Part shown: piece by piece, positions 41,101 through 48,306 of the stretch | How positions within the stretch are numbered: the first letter of the stretch is position 1 | Layout of the letters: each line of letters begins with the position of its first letter | From: Anaerolineales bacterium UBA5797 | GTDB lineage: Bacteria; Chloroflexota; Anaerolineae; Anaerolineales; Villigracilaceae | Reading direction: 5' to 3' | Assembly: GCA_002418205.1 (NCBI GenBank) | Contig: DIDP01000070.1 | Span: 11,988 to 75,987 of the forward strand | Length of the DNA: 64,000 nucleotides | The notes under the pieces: generated by a model | Databases searched by the model: none | Seen by the model: only the letters and a program-made list of their open reading frames with translations | Told to the model about the DNA's origin: nothing | Program-made: the position numbers and the translations under genes

Positions 41101-42023
41101 TACCATTCCTCGTCGGAATAATACAAGTGGGATACATCCTCCGTGATCTCACGGATGCGCCTGAGATCCTCGTCCGACATGCGCTTCCTCCAGTTCTTGA
41201 TGCTGGCGGCGCTGTCCATTTTGACGGAGTAGGTCTTCCTCTTCGAAAGTTCCTTGGGGTTATCCGAACTGCTCGAATTGAGAATGAATCTTTCCACGCG
41301 CGAACTGAAATCGAGCCCCAGGGTCGCGTACAAGGCCCGGTATCCGGTGACGGGGTCGCGCGAAAGGTCTTCGTGGCGGACGACTATGAATTCGGGATTC
41401 AACTCGCGGGTCGCGTGAACCGAAGCGTAGATCAACTTCCACAGCAGGGATGCCTGCCCGAGGATGTCATCTTTCTTCACCGACAGCATTTCATCCCGGT
41501 ATTTTTCCAGGTGATCGCGCATCAGCAAAGGTTGGTCCAGCAGATCATTGAAATCGAAATTCCAGCCGAGCCGCTGCAGGCTGCTCGCAAACGCCGCGGG
41601 GTGGCGCACCGTGATGACGATCCTGCAGCTCAAGCGCCGCGCGAACCATTGCGTGGAAAACACCGCGAACGGATCCTTGACCAGGGCGCGCTGTCCGCGC
41701 ATCAAACCGTTATAGAAGATCGCGAAATCGCGCCCCATGCGCAGAAAATCCTTGAGCGAATGCAGGGAACGAATTTCGGTCAGGAGGTGATAATCGAATT
41801 GGAGTGTCTCCCGAAACGGAGCCAGATACTCGGTCTCGTTCTCGTCGCAGATATATTGATACCAGCGGTTCACCTTCGCGCGGAACACACCGGGACGATG
41901 CAAAACGTTCAACGGTTCGCTGATGTATCCGGTCTGCGAATCGGCGGCGAGCATTTTGCCAGCCCACGAGGTTCCACTGCGGTGCGCGCCGGTGACAAGG
42001 ATGGGATGCAGTATATCGGTCAT
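41100..42023 (-). CDS. Sulfotransferase-like protein 2
   Basis: A 307-residue member of the carbohydrate-type sulfotransferase family. The PAPS loop is ILVTGAHRSGTSWAGKMLAA (residues about 8-27). The 3'-phosphate motif is RIVITVRHPAAFASSLQRLG with the conserved Arg-His-Pro and Ser. EFIVVRHEDLSRDPVTGYRA matches the family's downstream segment. It probably sulfates a sugar of the polymer encoded by this locus. It overlaps the upstream glycosyltransferase-like gene by 4 nt and the downstream one by 1 nt, which places it firmly in the operon. Confidence 0.9.
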   Translation of the reverse strand: MTDILHPILVTGAHRSGTSWAGKMLAADSQTGYISEPLNVLHRPGVFRAKVNRWYQYICDENETEYLAPFRETLQFDYHLLTEIRSLHSLKDFLRMGRDFAIFYNGLMRGQRALVKDPFAVFSTQWFARRLSCRIVITVRHPAAFASSLQRLGWNFDFNDLLDQPLLMRDHLEKYRDEMLSVKKDDILGQASLLWKLIYASVHATRELNPEFIVVRHEDLSRDPVTGYRALYATLGLDFSSRVERFILNSSSSDNPKELSKRKTYSVKMDSAASIKNWRKRMSDEDLRRIREITEDVSHLYYSDEEW

Positions 42024-43516
42024 CGATTCTCCAGATCGTAGATCACATAGCCCTCGCCCTGCGCAAAGATCGGGTAGGTCGCCAGGCGCGCCTGCAATTC
42101 GGGCTGGGCTTTCAGGTCGTTGAAATCGGTCACGAGGAAATAGGCTTTGCTCTGGATGCGCCGGGAAAATTCCTTTTCGAAATCGAAATTGTTCCCGCGC
42201 AGGCTCGCCGCATACAGGTCACCCGAAGCGGGCCAATACGCCGCGGAGGTCCAGCCGAAGTATTGTAAACGCGAGCCGTAATCCTCGGTCAATGCGACGG
42301 CAGTGGTTTCGTGGTTCAACTTCTCGCCGATCTCCGCCCACATGGCGGCTTCGGGACGATAGTCCACCGCTTTCATCTGATTGCGGACGCTCCAGACAAC
42401 GGAGAACATCCCTAGGAGCAGGATGACGTACATCCCGCTTCGCACCCACGGACTTGAGGCTGATTCCGCCAAACGGGCAAGGACCAACTCCCCAAGCGGC
42501 GCCAGCGACAATGCCACGATGGGGATCAGCGGCATATGATAGTAATCGTGCGTACCGGCATGATAGTTAAAGTAGGAGCCGAACAAGAGATAACCGCCCC
42601 ACAACCCGAACATCAAAGCGCGCAGCCGTTCGTTCTTCACCAGAAAGAATCCCAGCAGGCCGAGCATGATGAAGATCCCGCCCGCCGCGGTGTCGGCTTT
42701 TGTCAGCCAGTTCAAATAGTTCAACGGGCTGAACATCAATGCAGGGATGAAGTTCCCGCCGAATTCGGTTGCCAGTCTTCCATCGAACACGCCATAAATC
42801 ACATATGCCAGCGGAGGCAGCGCGCCCAGGACCGCGATCAGCCACACCCGGGCGTTGCGCAGTAATTCGCGAAACGAAAAACGACTGAGCAACAATCCCA
42901 ACGCGCCGCCGATCACAAAGAACGCGGCGGGGAACTTGATGAAGATGGCGAACCCGCCCAAAAGTCCGGAAAGAACCGAGTTCATCCACGATGGCGAACG
43001 CATCCAACGGAACAACATCCACCAGAAGGAAATCGTCAACGCGATCATCGGGATGTCCGGCTGAAAACTGCGGCTGGCGATCACGGCATAGGGGAACAGC
43101 AGGTAATATGCGGCGGCAACGAGCGCGCCCTCGAACGAGACCAGATCGCGCACGAGCAAAAAAAGAAAGACCGCGCCGATCATCCAGAAGACCGAGGAAT
43201 AAATGCGCGCGATCCAGACGTGTTCATCCGTGAAGCGGTATGTGAACGCGACCAGGCGTTCGTATACCACCGGCTCGATATCCGCCTTCGATCTCATGTG
43301 CTGAATGCCCGCCTCCAATTTCCATGTGGGGTAACCATCGGGCTGTGTTTCATAAAACAAACCGCGCGCCCGGATGGCGGAGAGTAGTTGCCGCGTGGGA
43401 TGAAAGTCGAGCGGGAGGTCGGTAAGGTCGTACATCCGGATGCCGAAAGCCGCGCCAAAAAGAACAACGAGCGCGGCGATCCGCGCAAACCGGTTCGAAA
43501 ATATCGATTGGGACAT
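42020..43516 (-). CDS. GT39/ArnT-like membrane glycosyltransferase 1
   Basis: A 498-residue membrane protein with about ten to twelve helices, of the lipid-linked sugar transferase (GT-C, PMT_2/ArnT) type. The catalytic-type motif DLPLDFHPTRQLLSA is in the first external loop, and the pattern of helices (AYYLLFPYAVIASRSFQPDI and following) is typical. It would use polyprenyl-phosphate sugar as donor outside the membrane. Start at 43516: homologues begin with a short cytoplasmic segment (MSQSIFSNRFAR) before the first helix; the open frame runs 33 codons further. Shine-Dalgarno is weak. Confidence 0.83.
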   Translation of the reverse strand: MSQSIFSNRFARIAALVVLFGAAFGIRMYDLTDLPLDFHPTRQLLSAIRARGLFYETQPDGYPTWKLEAGIQHMRSKADIEPVVYERLVAFTYRFTDEHVWIARIYSSVFWMIGAVFLFLLVRDLVSFEGALVAAAYYLLFPYAVIASRSFQPDIPMIALTISFWWMLFRWMRSPSWMNSVLSGLLGGFAIFIKFPAAFFVIGGALGLLLSRFSFRELLRNARVWLIAVLGALPPLAYVIYGVFDGRLATEFGGNFIPALMFSPLNYLNWLTKADTAAGGIFIMLGLLGFFLVKNERLRALMFGLWGGYLLFGSYFNYHAGTHDYYHMPLIPIVALSLAPLGELVLARLAESASSPWVRSGMYVILLLGMFSVVWSVRNQMKAVDYRPEAAMWAEIGEKLNHETTAVALTEDYGSRLQYFGWTSAAYWPASGDLYAASLRGNNFDFEKEFSRRIQSKAYFLVTDFNDLKAQPELQARLATYPIFAQGEGYVIYDLENR

Positions 43517-43547
43517 AAGCCCGTGTATTTTATCAGATTCAAGTTTT

Positions 43548-44483
43548 CTACTTGTCGCCTGAAAAAGCGCGCCTGCGACGATGCAAGATGAAGTCGCGCA
43601 ATGCACCCAACCCAACGAGATTCAATACCGCCGAGGTGAAAATGTTCAACCGCGCCAAAGCCGTCGGCGGATGGATGAACAACGCCCGGAACCACGCCGC
43701 CAGCGCGGATGCGGACTTCCCGCCATCGAGCAGATAGCGCGCATCCACCCGATGTGCGGAGGCGCGGGCGCGTCTTTCCACGCCCGAAACTGCTTCAGCC
43801 AGACCGGGCTGTTTCCCCGCCCAATCCAAAATGCGGAAGGCTTCACGCCCGAACTCCGCGGCCTTGGCGCGGTTCTTTGCCTGCGCATGATAGCGCGCCG
43901 CCGACCAGATTTGATCCACGTGCAGGATTTTTCCGTGTTGAGCAATGCGGATCCACAAATGTTGGTCGAGCAGGAAATGAAAGTTGGTGTCAAGTGTGCC
44001 GGTCTGCTCCAGGACCTCCCGCCTGAAGAACACACTCGGCTGACCGATGATCTGAAAACACAACAGGTCTTCGAGCGAGAGTTGTTTATATTTCAGGGCA
44101 TTGATGGTCTGTCCGTGTTCGTCCACAGCCAGCATATCGCCATAGACCATGACCACATCCGGATTTGCCTCGAACATTTTCACCGCCGATGAGATCGCAT
44201 CCGGCAGATAGTAATCGTCTGAATTCAGCCAGGCGACGATCCCGCCCCCGGCGCGCGCCAGTCCCTTGTTGATGGCTTCCGCCTGACCCGAATCCTTTTC
44301 GCTCACCCACCAGGCAAGTTTATCGGCATATTTTTCGATGACTGCAACGCTCCCGTCGGTGGAACCGCCGTCGATGACGATATATTCGAGGCGCGGATAA
44401 TCCTGCCCGAGCACAGACTGGATCGTCTGCTCGAGATATCGCGCTTGATTGAAGGAAGGCGTAATGACCGAAACGAGGTTCAT
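43548..44483 (-). CDS. Family-2 glycosyltransferase B
   Basis: A 311-residue GT-A enzyme. N-terminal LVSVITPSFNQARYLEQTIQ, then YIVIDGGSTDGS, the DXD-like AWLNSDDYYLPDA, and the acceptor-side QPSVFFRREVLEQTGTLDTN, HFLLDQHLWIRIA. It is nearly the same as glycosyltransferase A in the first 110 residues (shared AWWVSEKDSGQAEAINKGLA region) but has about 70 extra C-terminal residues with a basic, membrane-interfacial segment. Duplication followed by divergence of the acceptor half is likely. First gene downstream of the composite repeat at 44498-44566, so it may have its own promoter. Confidence 0.9.
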   Translation of the reverse strand: MNLVSVITPSFNQARYLEQTIQSVLGQDYPRLEYIVIDGGSTDGSVAVIEKYADKLAWWVSEKDSGQAEAINKGLARAGGGIVAWLNSDDYYLPDAISSAVKMFEANPDVVMVYGDMLAVDEHGQTINALKYKQLSLEDLLCFQIIGQPSVFFRREVLEQTGTLDTNFHFLLDQHLWIRIAQHGKILHVDQIWSAARYHAQAKNRAKAAEFGREAFRILDWAGKQPGLAEAVSGVERRARASAHRVDARYLLDGGKSASALAAWFRALFIHPPTALARLNIFTSAVLNLVGLGALRDFILHRRRRAFSGDK

Positions 44484-44497
44484 CTTATGATGGTATG

Positions 44498-44566
44498 AGA
44501 TTGCTTCGGGTCATCCTTCGACTTCGCTACACTCCGCTCGGGACGCAGACCCTCGCAATGACATTA
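44498..44566. repeat. Composite repeat: GAGCGGAGTG element nested in a GTCATTGCGAG element
   Basis: Outer parts AGATTGCTTCGGG (44498-44510) and CTCGCAATGACATT (44552-44565) match the right half of the element at 59405-59444. The interior 44511-44545 is, in reverse, the GAGCGGAGTGTAGCG-AGTCGAAG repeat found at 34953. The right edge touches the TAA of the gene at 44564. Confidence 0.75.
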
Positions 44567-45379
44567 GAAAAGCGAGTTGTAATCCACTTTGGGGAAGATC
44601 GTCAATTTGCCGCCGACGGTGGCGTCAACAACCTCGCGTCCGGCTTTGCGATAGGCTTCGCGCGCGAAGGTGTAGCCGATCTCGGAAGTATCGAGGTCCG
44701 GCAGTTGCCATTTGACGCCTTTGCCAAAATAATTCGGCATGAAATGATTCTGGTCGTCGCCCTCGGAGACAACCGTTTTGTTTGCCGCACCTTTATCTTT
44801 GAAATTATGATCCACGCCGATGAGGATGGCTTTGGCGATGCCCATGTGATAGGCGAGTTGCAGCGCAAGGTTGGTGACCGTGGCACCCTCCCAGACGCGG
44901 CCGCGTACATCGGTGGCAAAGCGCGGACCGGTATACGACGTGTACACGAAAGTCGGGATATCCTTCAGAGGCATATCCCGATCGAAATGCCGGTGCGAAC
45001 GCCAGGCGATGAACTTCGGCAGCGTGAGTGCATTGATATCGCCCACAAACTGCTCAACAACCAGGTCGTTCGTGATACACAGATAGGTGGCTGGGAATCC
45101 CAATTCAGGAAACGCCAGATAAAACCGGTTCATGCAAAACGTGACCTCGTTCTGCAGTTTGCTGAGATCGGTCTGCTTGAGGGACGGTCCATTGCCGATG
45201 ATGAAGGCGCGTTTGCCTTTGTGAATGTCCTTCAATTCGGCAAGCCGCCTGATGCTTTCGCGCCGCCACGGATGGAGGTACGCATCCGGCAGTTCGGGGA
45301 GGCGGCGGAATGCATCGTAGGCATCGCGCGCAAAATGCCAGATGGGTTGTGGAATGACTCTCTTGAGCGTCTGTCTCAT
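44564..45379 (-). CDS. DUF115 protein (MptE/Maf-like), possible acidic-sugar transferase
   Basis: A 271-residue protein. After a basic region comes the family signature GKRAFIIGNGPSLKQTDLSK (residues about 58-77). FCMNRFYLAFPELGFPATYL and later LAYHMGIAKAILIGVDHNFK match the DUF115 core. Proteins with this domain include the Maf glycosyltransferases, which attach nonulosonic acids from CMP donors and have a sialyltransferase-like fold, and archaeal pterin pyrophosphokinases. The CMP-sugar synthetase in this operon favours the first meaning here (inference). Start at 45379 set by the ATGA overlap with the upstream stop. The open frame runs 60 codons further but is not homologue-like. Confidence 0.8.
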   Translation of the reverse strand: MRQTLKRVIPQPIWHFARDAYDAFRRLPELPDAYLHPWRRESIRRLAELKDIHKGKRAFIIGNGPSLKQTDLSKLQNEVTFCMNRFYLAFPELGFPATYLCITNDLVVEQFVGDINALTLPKFIAWRSHRHFDRDMPLKDIPTFVYTSYTGPRFATDVRGRVWEGATVTNLALQLAYHMGIAKAILIGVDHNFKDKGAANKTVVSEGDDQNHFMPNYFGKGVKWQLPDLDTSEIGYTFAREAYRKAGREVVDATVGGKLTIFPKVDYNSLF

Positions 45380-45729
45380 GCGGGGAGAAATTCCCTGCGC
45401 GCAAGCGTCAGTGCAATCAGTGTGGCCAGATTCAATAAAACGAAAAGCAGATCCACGAGTCCGAACTGATCGAAGATCGTCGGGATAATGTTGAGGGCAA
45501 GCACAATGACCGAGACATGGAAGGCATACTTCATCCGCCGGTTCAACATCCAGACGCACAACAACATCGCCGCCGCATCGCCGAACATGGCAACGGCATA
45601 GAATACATAAAGGAAGGTCCTGTCAGGGTTCGCTTCGATGCGCAAAAGTGAACCGATCCCGAACACGGCGAGGACCGTCACCGTGAACAGGAACAAGTAA
45701 CGTGTCAATTGAAAAGTTGAAAGTTTCAT
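45376..45729 (-). CDS. Small polytopic membrane protein
   Basis: A 117-residue protein with four predicted helices (about residues 9-27, 38-60, 69-86 and 89-108) and short charged loops. I do not recognise the family. GAGG precedes the ATG. Its stop overlaps the start of the DUF115 gene, so it is coexpressed in the polysaccharide operon and might anchor or recruit it. No catalytic motif is visible. Confidence 0.7.
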   Translation of the reverse strand: MKLSTFQLTRYLFLFTVTVLAVFGIGSLLRIEANPDRTFLYVFYAVAMFGDAAAMLLCVWMLNRRMKYAFHVSVIVLALNIIPTIFDQFGLVDLLFVLLNLATLIALTLARREFLPA

Positions 45730-45805
45730 CTTGTTTACCTCATGATCGTCCCGAAGGATTCGATCCTTCCGCCCGCGTTTCAGGACAAGCCTTCGGGAGG
45801 TTGAA

Positions 45806-46567
45806 TCATTCCGTGCTCAATCTTGCCGTCGCGCCGCCGTCCACGACGAGCGCCTGCCCCGTCATAAACGAAGATTGTTCGTTGTCCGCAAGGAAGTAAA
45901 TGGCGTGGGCGATCTCCTCAGGGGTGCCGACTTTCCCGCTGACGGTCTTGCGCGCGAGGTTGTCCAATCGCGCCTGCATGTCGCCATGACCGACATGCCC
46001 GCGTCCGAGGCCCGCGCGCAGCATGGGCGTATCCACCGCGCCGGGCAGGACGGCATTGACGCGGATATTATCGGGCGCGAACTCGATCGCCATGGCACGC
46101 GTAAACGCCAGCAAACCGCCCTTCGAGGCCGCATACGCAGCGATGTTCGTGGATGTCTGAATCGCGTGCACAGACGAGACATTCACGATCGCTCCGCCTC
46201 CCGCGGCTTTCAACAACGGGTGCGCCAGTTTCACGAACAAAAACACCGAGCGCAAATTGGACGCCATGACCGCATCCCATTCATCGACGGTGGTTTCGAC
46301 CAGCGGCTTGGCAACCTGCACCGCGGCATTGTTCACGAGCACATCCAATGTGAGACTGAATTCTTTTGCCTGCTGAAAGATCAACCCGGCAGAATCGGGA
46401 TGTGAAATATCGGCTTTGATGAAACGTCCATCCGCCGGGAAATCGTCGCCAAAATCCGAACGGTCAACACCGATGACACGCCAGCCCTTCGATGCAAAAT
46501 GGTGGACACACGCGCGCCCGATCCCCCCGCCTGCCCCGGTGATCAAAACAACCTTCGATTTTTTCAT
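45806..46567 (-). CDS. Short-chain dehydrogenase/reductase
   Basis: A 253-residue classical SDR. NAD(P)-binding GAGGGIGRACVHHF near residues 11-24, an Asp after strand 2 (VIGVDRSDFGD) suggesting NAD preference, the NNAAV motif, the catalytic Ser in NVSSVHA, and YAASKGG with the catalytic Tyr and Lys. The C-terminal segment is VDGGA-type. It should oxidise or reduce a hydroxyl/keto group of a sugar or polyol. GAGG lies 4 nt before the ATG. It follows the 2-hydroxyacid dehydrogenase, from which it is separated by a palindromic repeat (46578-46651). Role in acidic-sugar synthesis is inferred from the neighbours. Confidence 0.93.
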   Translation of the reverse strand: MKKSKVVLITGAGGGIGRACVHHFASKGWRVIGVDRSDFGDDFPADGRFIKADISHPDSAGLIFQQAKEFSLTLDVLVNNAAVQVAKPLVETTVDEWDAVMASNLRSVFLFVKLAHPLLKAAGGGAIVNVSSVHAIQTSTNIAAYAASKGGLLAFTRAMAIEFAPDNIRVNAVLPGAVDTPMLRAGLGRGHVGHGDMQARLDNLARKTVSGKVGTPEEIAHAIYFLADNEQSSFMTGQALVVDGGATARLSTE

Positions 46568-46577
46568 CTATCCTCAT

Positions 46578-46651
46578 TTTGTAGGGCGGGTTTGTAACCC
46601 GCCAGGGTATATGTTGCTGAAATGTGTCACGTCAAAGACGTGACCTACAAA
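46578..46651. repeat. 74-bp palindromic repeat with terminal inverted repeats
   Basis: Ends TTTGTAGG (46578-46585) and CCTACAAA (46644-46651). Inside are two perfect hairpins, GGCGGGTT-TGT-AACCCGCC and GTCACGTC-AAA-GACGTGAC. The right end contains the TAG stop codon (46647-46645) of the dehydrogenase. Confidence 0.85.
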
Positions 46652-47613
46652 TCGCGCAAATCATCCAATCCTTTGCCATCCATTCCCAGCCCATCCAGCA
46701 GGTTTTTTATCGTGTTCCAATGCACCCGCTCCCACGCGGCCGGGCTGGAGTTGGAATTGTGCGGGGCGAGCAGGACATTATCCATTTTCATTAACGGACT
46801 CTCCAACGGGAGCGGTTCCACTTCGAAGACATCCAATGCGGCTCCCCCCAGACGTTCCGCCTGCAACGCTTCGATCAAGCTTTCCTCATCGACAATGGGT
46901 CCGCGGGCAGTATTTATAAGTACAGAAGTGGGTTTCATCAGCGCAAATGTGTCAGTGTTCATGAGGTGATGGGAAGTCGGATTGAGATCACAGTTGAGCG
47001 AGACGAAATCAGAATTCTTCAACAGGTTCTCAAGCGATGTCATCTCGATGCCGGTTTCAGAGACAAAGACGTGGTCGATGTCCAGGATGTCATTGCCATA
47101 AACCTTCATGCCGAAGGCGCGGGCGCGACGGGTCACTGCCTTGCCAATGTTACCCACTCCCACCACGCCAAGCGTGCATTCACTGAGAGCCCTACCGGGG
47201 ATCTTTTCCCATTTGCCCGCTTTCATTTCCCTGTCCATCCACGGCTGGCGGCGGACAAAAGCGAGCATATATCCGAGCACCGTGTCCGCCACGGGGGTGG
47301 TGAAGGCGTTCAGGGTGCGTCCGATCCTGATCCCATAGCGGGAGCAGGCTTCGGCGTCGATTGAATCGATGCCGGTCCCCCACTTGGAGATAATTTTCAG
47401 GCGCGGAGAACAGGCTTCGATCACGCGCGCGCTGTAGCGGTCATCCCCGCAAATCGTCCCATCGAATTGACCTGCATATTTGAGGAGGTCATCCTCCTCC
47501 ATGCGCTCCTGCACATCGGGGACGATGAGTTCGATGTTGTATTTATCGAAGACCGGCTTGAAGCGATCCACAAAGGGGATCATGTAAGGGGCGGTGAAAA
47601 GGACGGTGGGCAT
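46645..47613 (-). CDS. D-isomer 2-hydroxyacid dehydrogenase (phosphoglycerate dehydrogenase-like)
   Basis: A 322-residue enzyme. The NAD-binding motif is GVVGVGNIGKAVTRRARAFG (residues about 148-167). The catalytic Arg is in LINTARGPIVDEESLI, the Glu in LDVFEVEPLPLESPL, and the His in LLAPHNSNSSPAAWE. It lacks the regulatory ACT domain of SerA, so it is a specialised 2-hydroxyacid oxidoreductase; with the SDR and the CMP-sugar synthetase it probably shapes an acidic sugar precursor. The ATG overlaps the TAA of the synthetase gene by 1 nt. Its own stop codon lies inside a palindromic repeat, so the C-terminal end may have been trimmed or extended by it. Confidence 0.9.
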   Translation of the reverse strand: MPTVLFTAPYMIPFVDRFKPVFDKYNIELIVPDVQERMEEDDLLKYAGQFDGTICGDDRYSARVIEACSPRLKIISKWGTGIDSIDAEACSRYGIRIGRTLNAFTTPVADTVLGYMLAFVRRQPWMDREMKAGKWEKIPGRALSECTLGVVGVGNIGKAVTRRARAFGMKVYGNDILDIDHVFVSETGIEMTSLENLLKNSDFVSLNCDLNPTSHHLMNTDTFALMKPTSVLINTARGPIVDEESLIEALQAERLGGAALDVFEVEPLPLESPLMKMDNVLLAPHNSNSSPAAWERVHWNTIKNLLDGLGMDGKGLDDLRDL

Positions 47614-48293
47614 TATTTGTTTTCCAATCTCATGCGCATGAGGATATCTGCGATCTGAAAATCGGATTCCTCGTCGATGTCCACGGCCTCGAGGCGCGGT
47701 ATCTCGAACATCAACGGCTTGTCACCGATGCGGTGACGTCTGGCGATGAGATTTGCGCGGGTAAAAATATAGATGCAGGAATTTTCCTCGTACAGTGGAG
47801 GCAGGTCCTGCGTTTGGATGAGTTCGCGCGGGTCGTGGTTGACGGCGTTCCCGTCCCTGTCGTAAAAACGGGACTGCCAGCGCGTGACAGAGAAGAGGGA
47901 ATCGCGATCAGGGTAACTGGTGATCAGCAACTGGATCGCGCGTGAAACTGTTTCAGATCTCAAAAGAGGATTGGTGCTGTGCGTTTGCAGGTAAAAGTCG
48001 GCGGGGTATCGTTCCGTATCATGGATCAGGATCTCGTTCATGGGCATATCGTCTGCCCGCAAATGTTCGGGGCGGTCGATGAGTTTGACCTGCGGGAAGT
48101 CCTTCCGCAGTCCCTCCATCACGGGCTCGGAATCCGTATCCACAACGATCTGGTCGATCTCGGGGACGGAGAGCAGCGTTTCGATGATGTGCTGATAGAG
48201 CGGTTTCTCGGCAAGTTCGCGATAATTTTTGCCGGGCACACGCTGGCTGTGATGACGCATGGGAACAAGGGCGGTCAGGCTGAATTTATTCAT
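47613..48293 (-). CDS. CMP-sugar synthetase (acylneuraminate cytidylyltransferase family)
   Basis: A 226-residue nucleotidyltransferase. N-terminal nucleotide-binding motif ALVPMRHHSQRVPGKNYREL, then VVDTDSEP, the substrate loop LQTHSTNPLLRSETVSRAIQ, and the C-terminal VDIDEESDFQIADILM with the metal-binding Asp residues. It should activate a keto-acid sugar (sialic-acid-like or Kdo-like) as CMP-sugar for transfer in the cell envelope. NeuB/NeuC-type synthesis genes are not in the window. Start at 48293 (MNKFSLTALVPM); the open frame extends 9 codons. Confidence 0.9.
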   Translation of the reverse strand: MNKFSLTALVPMRHHSQRVPGKNYRELAEKPLYQHIIETLLSVPEIDQIVVDTDSEPVMEGLRKDFPQVKLIDRPEHLRADDMPMNEILIHDTERYPADFYLQTHSTNPLLRSETVSRAIQLLITSYPDRDSLFSVTRWQSRFYDRDGNAVNHDPRELIQTQDLPPLYEENSCIYIFTRANLIARRHRIGDKPLMFEIPRLEAVDIDEESDFQIADILMRMRLENK

Positions 48294-48306
48294 CCGGTCT
48301 GTTTCT

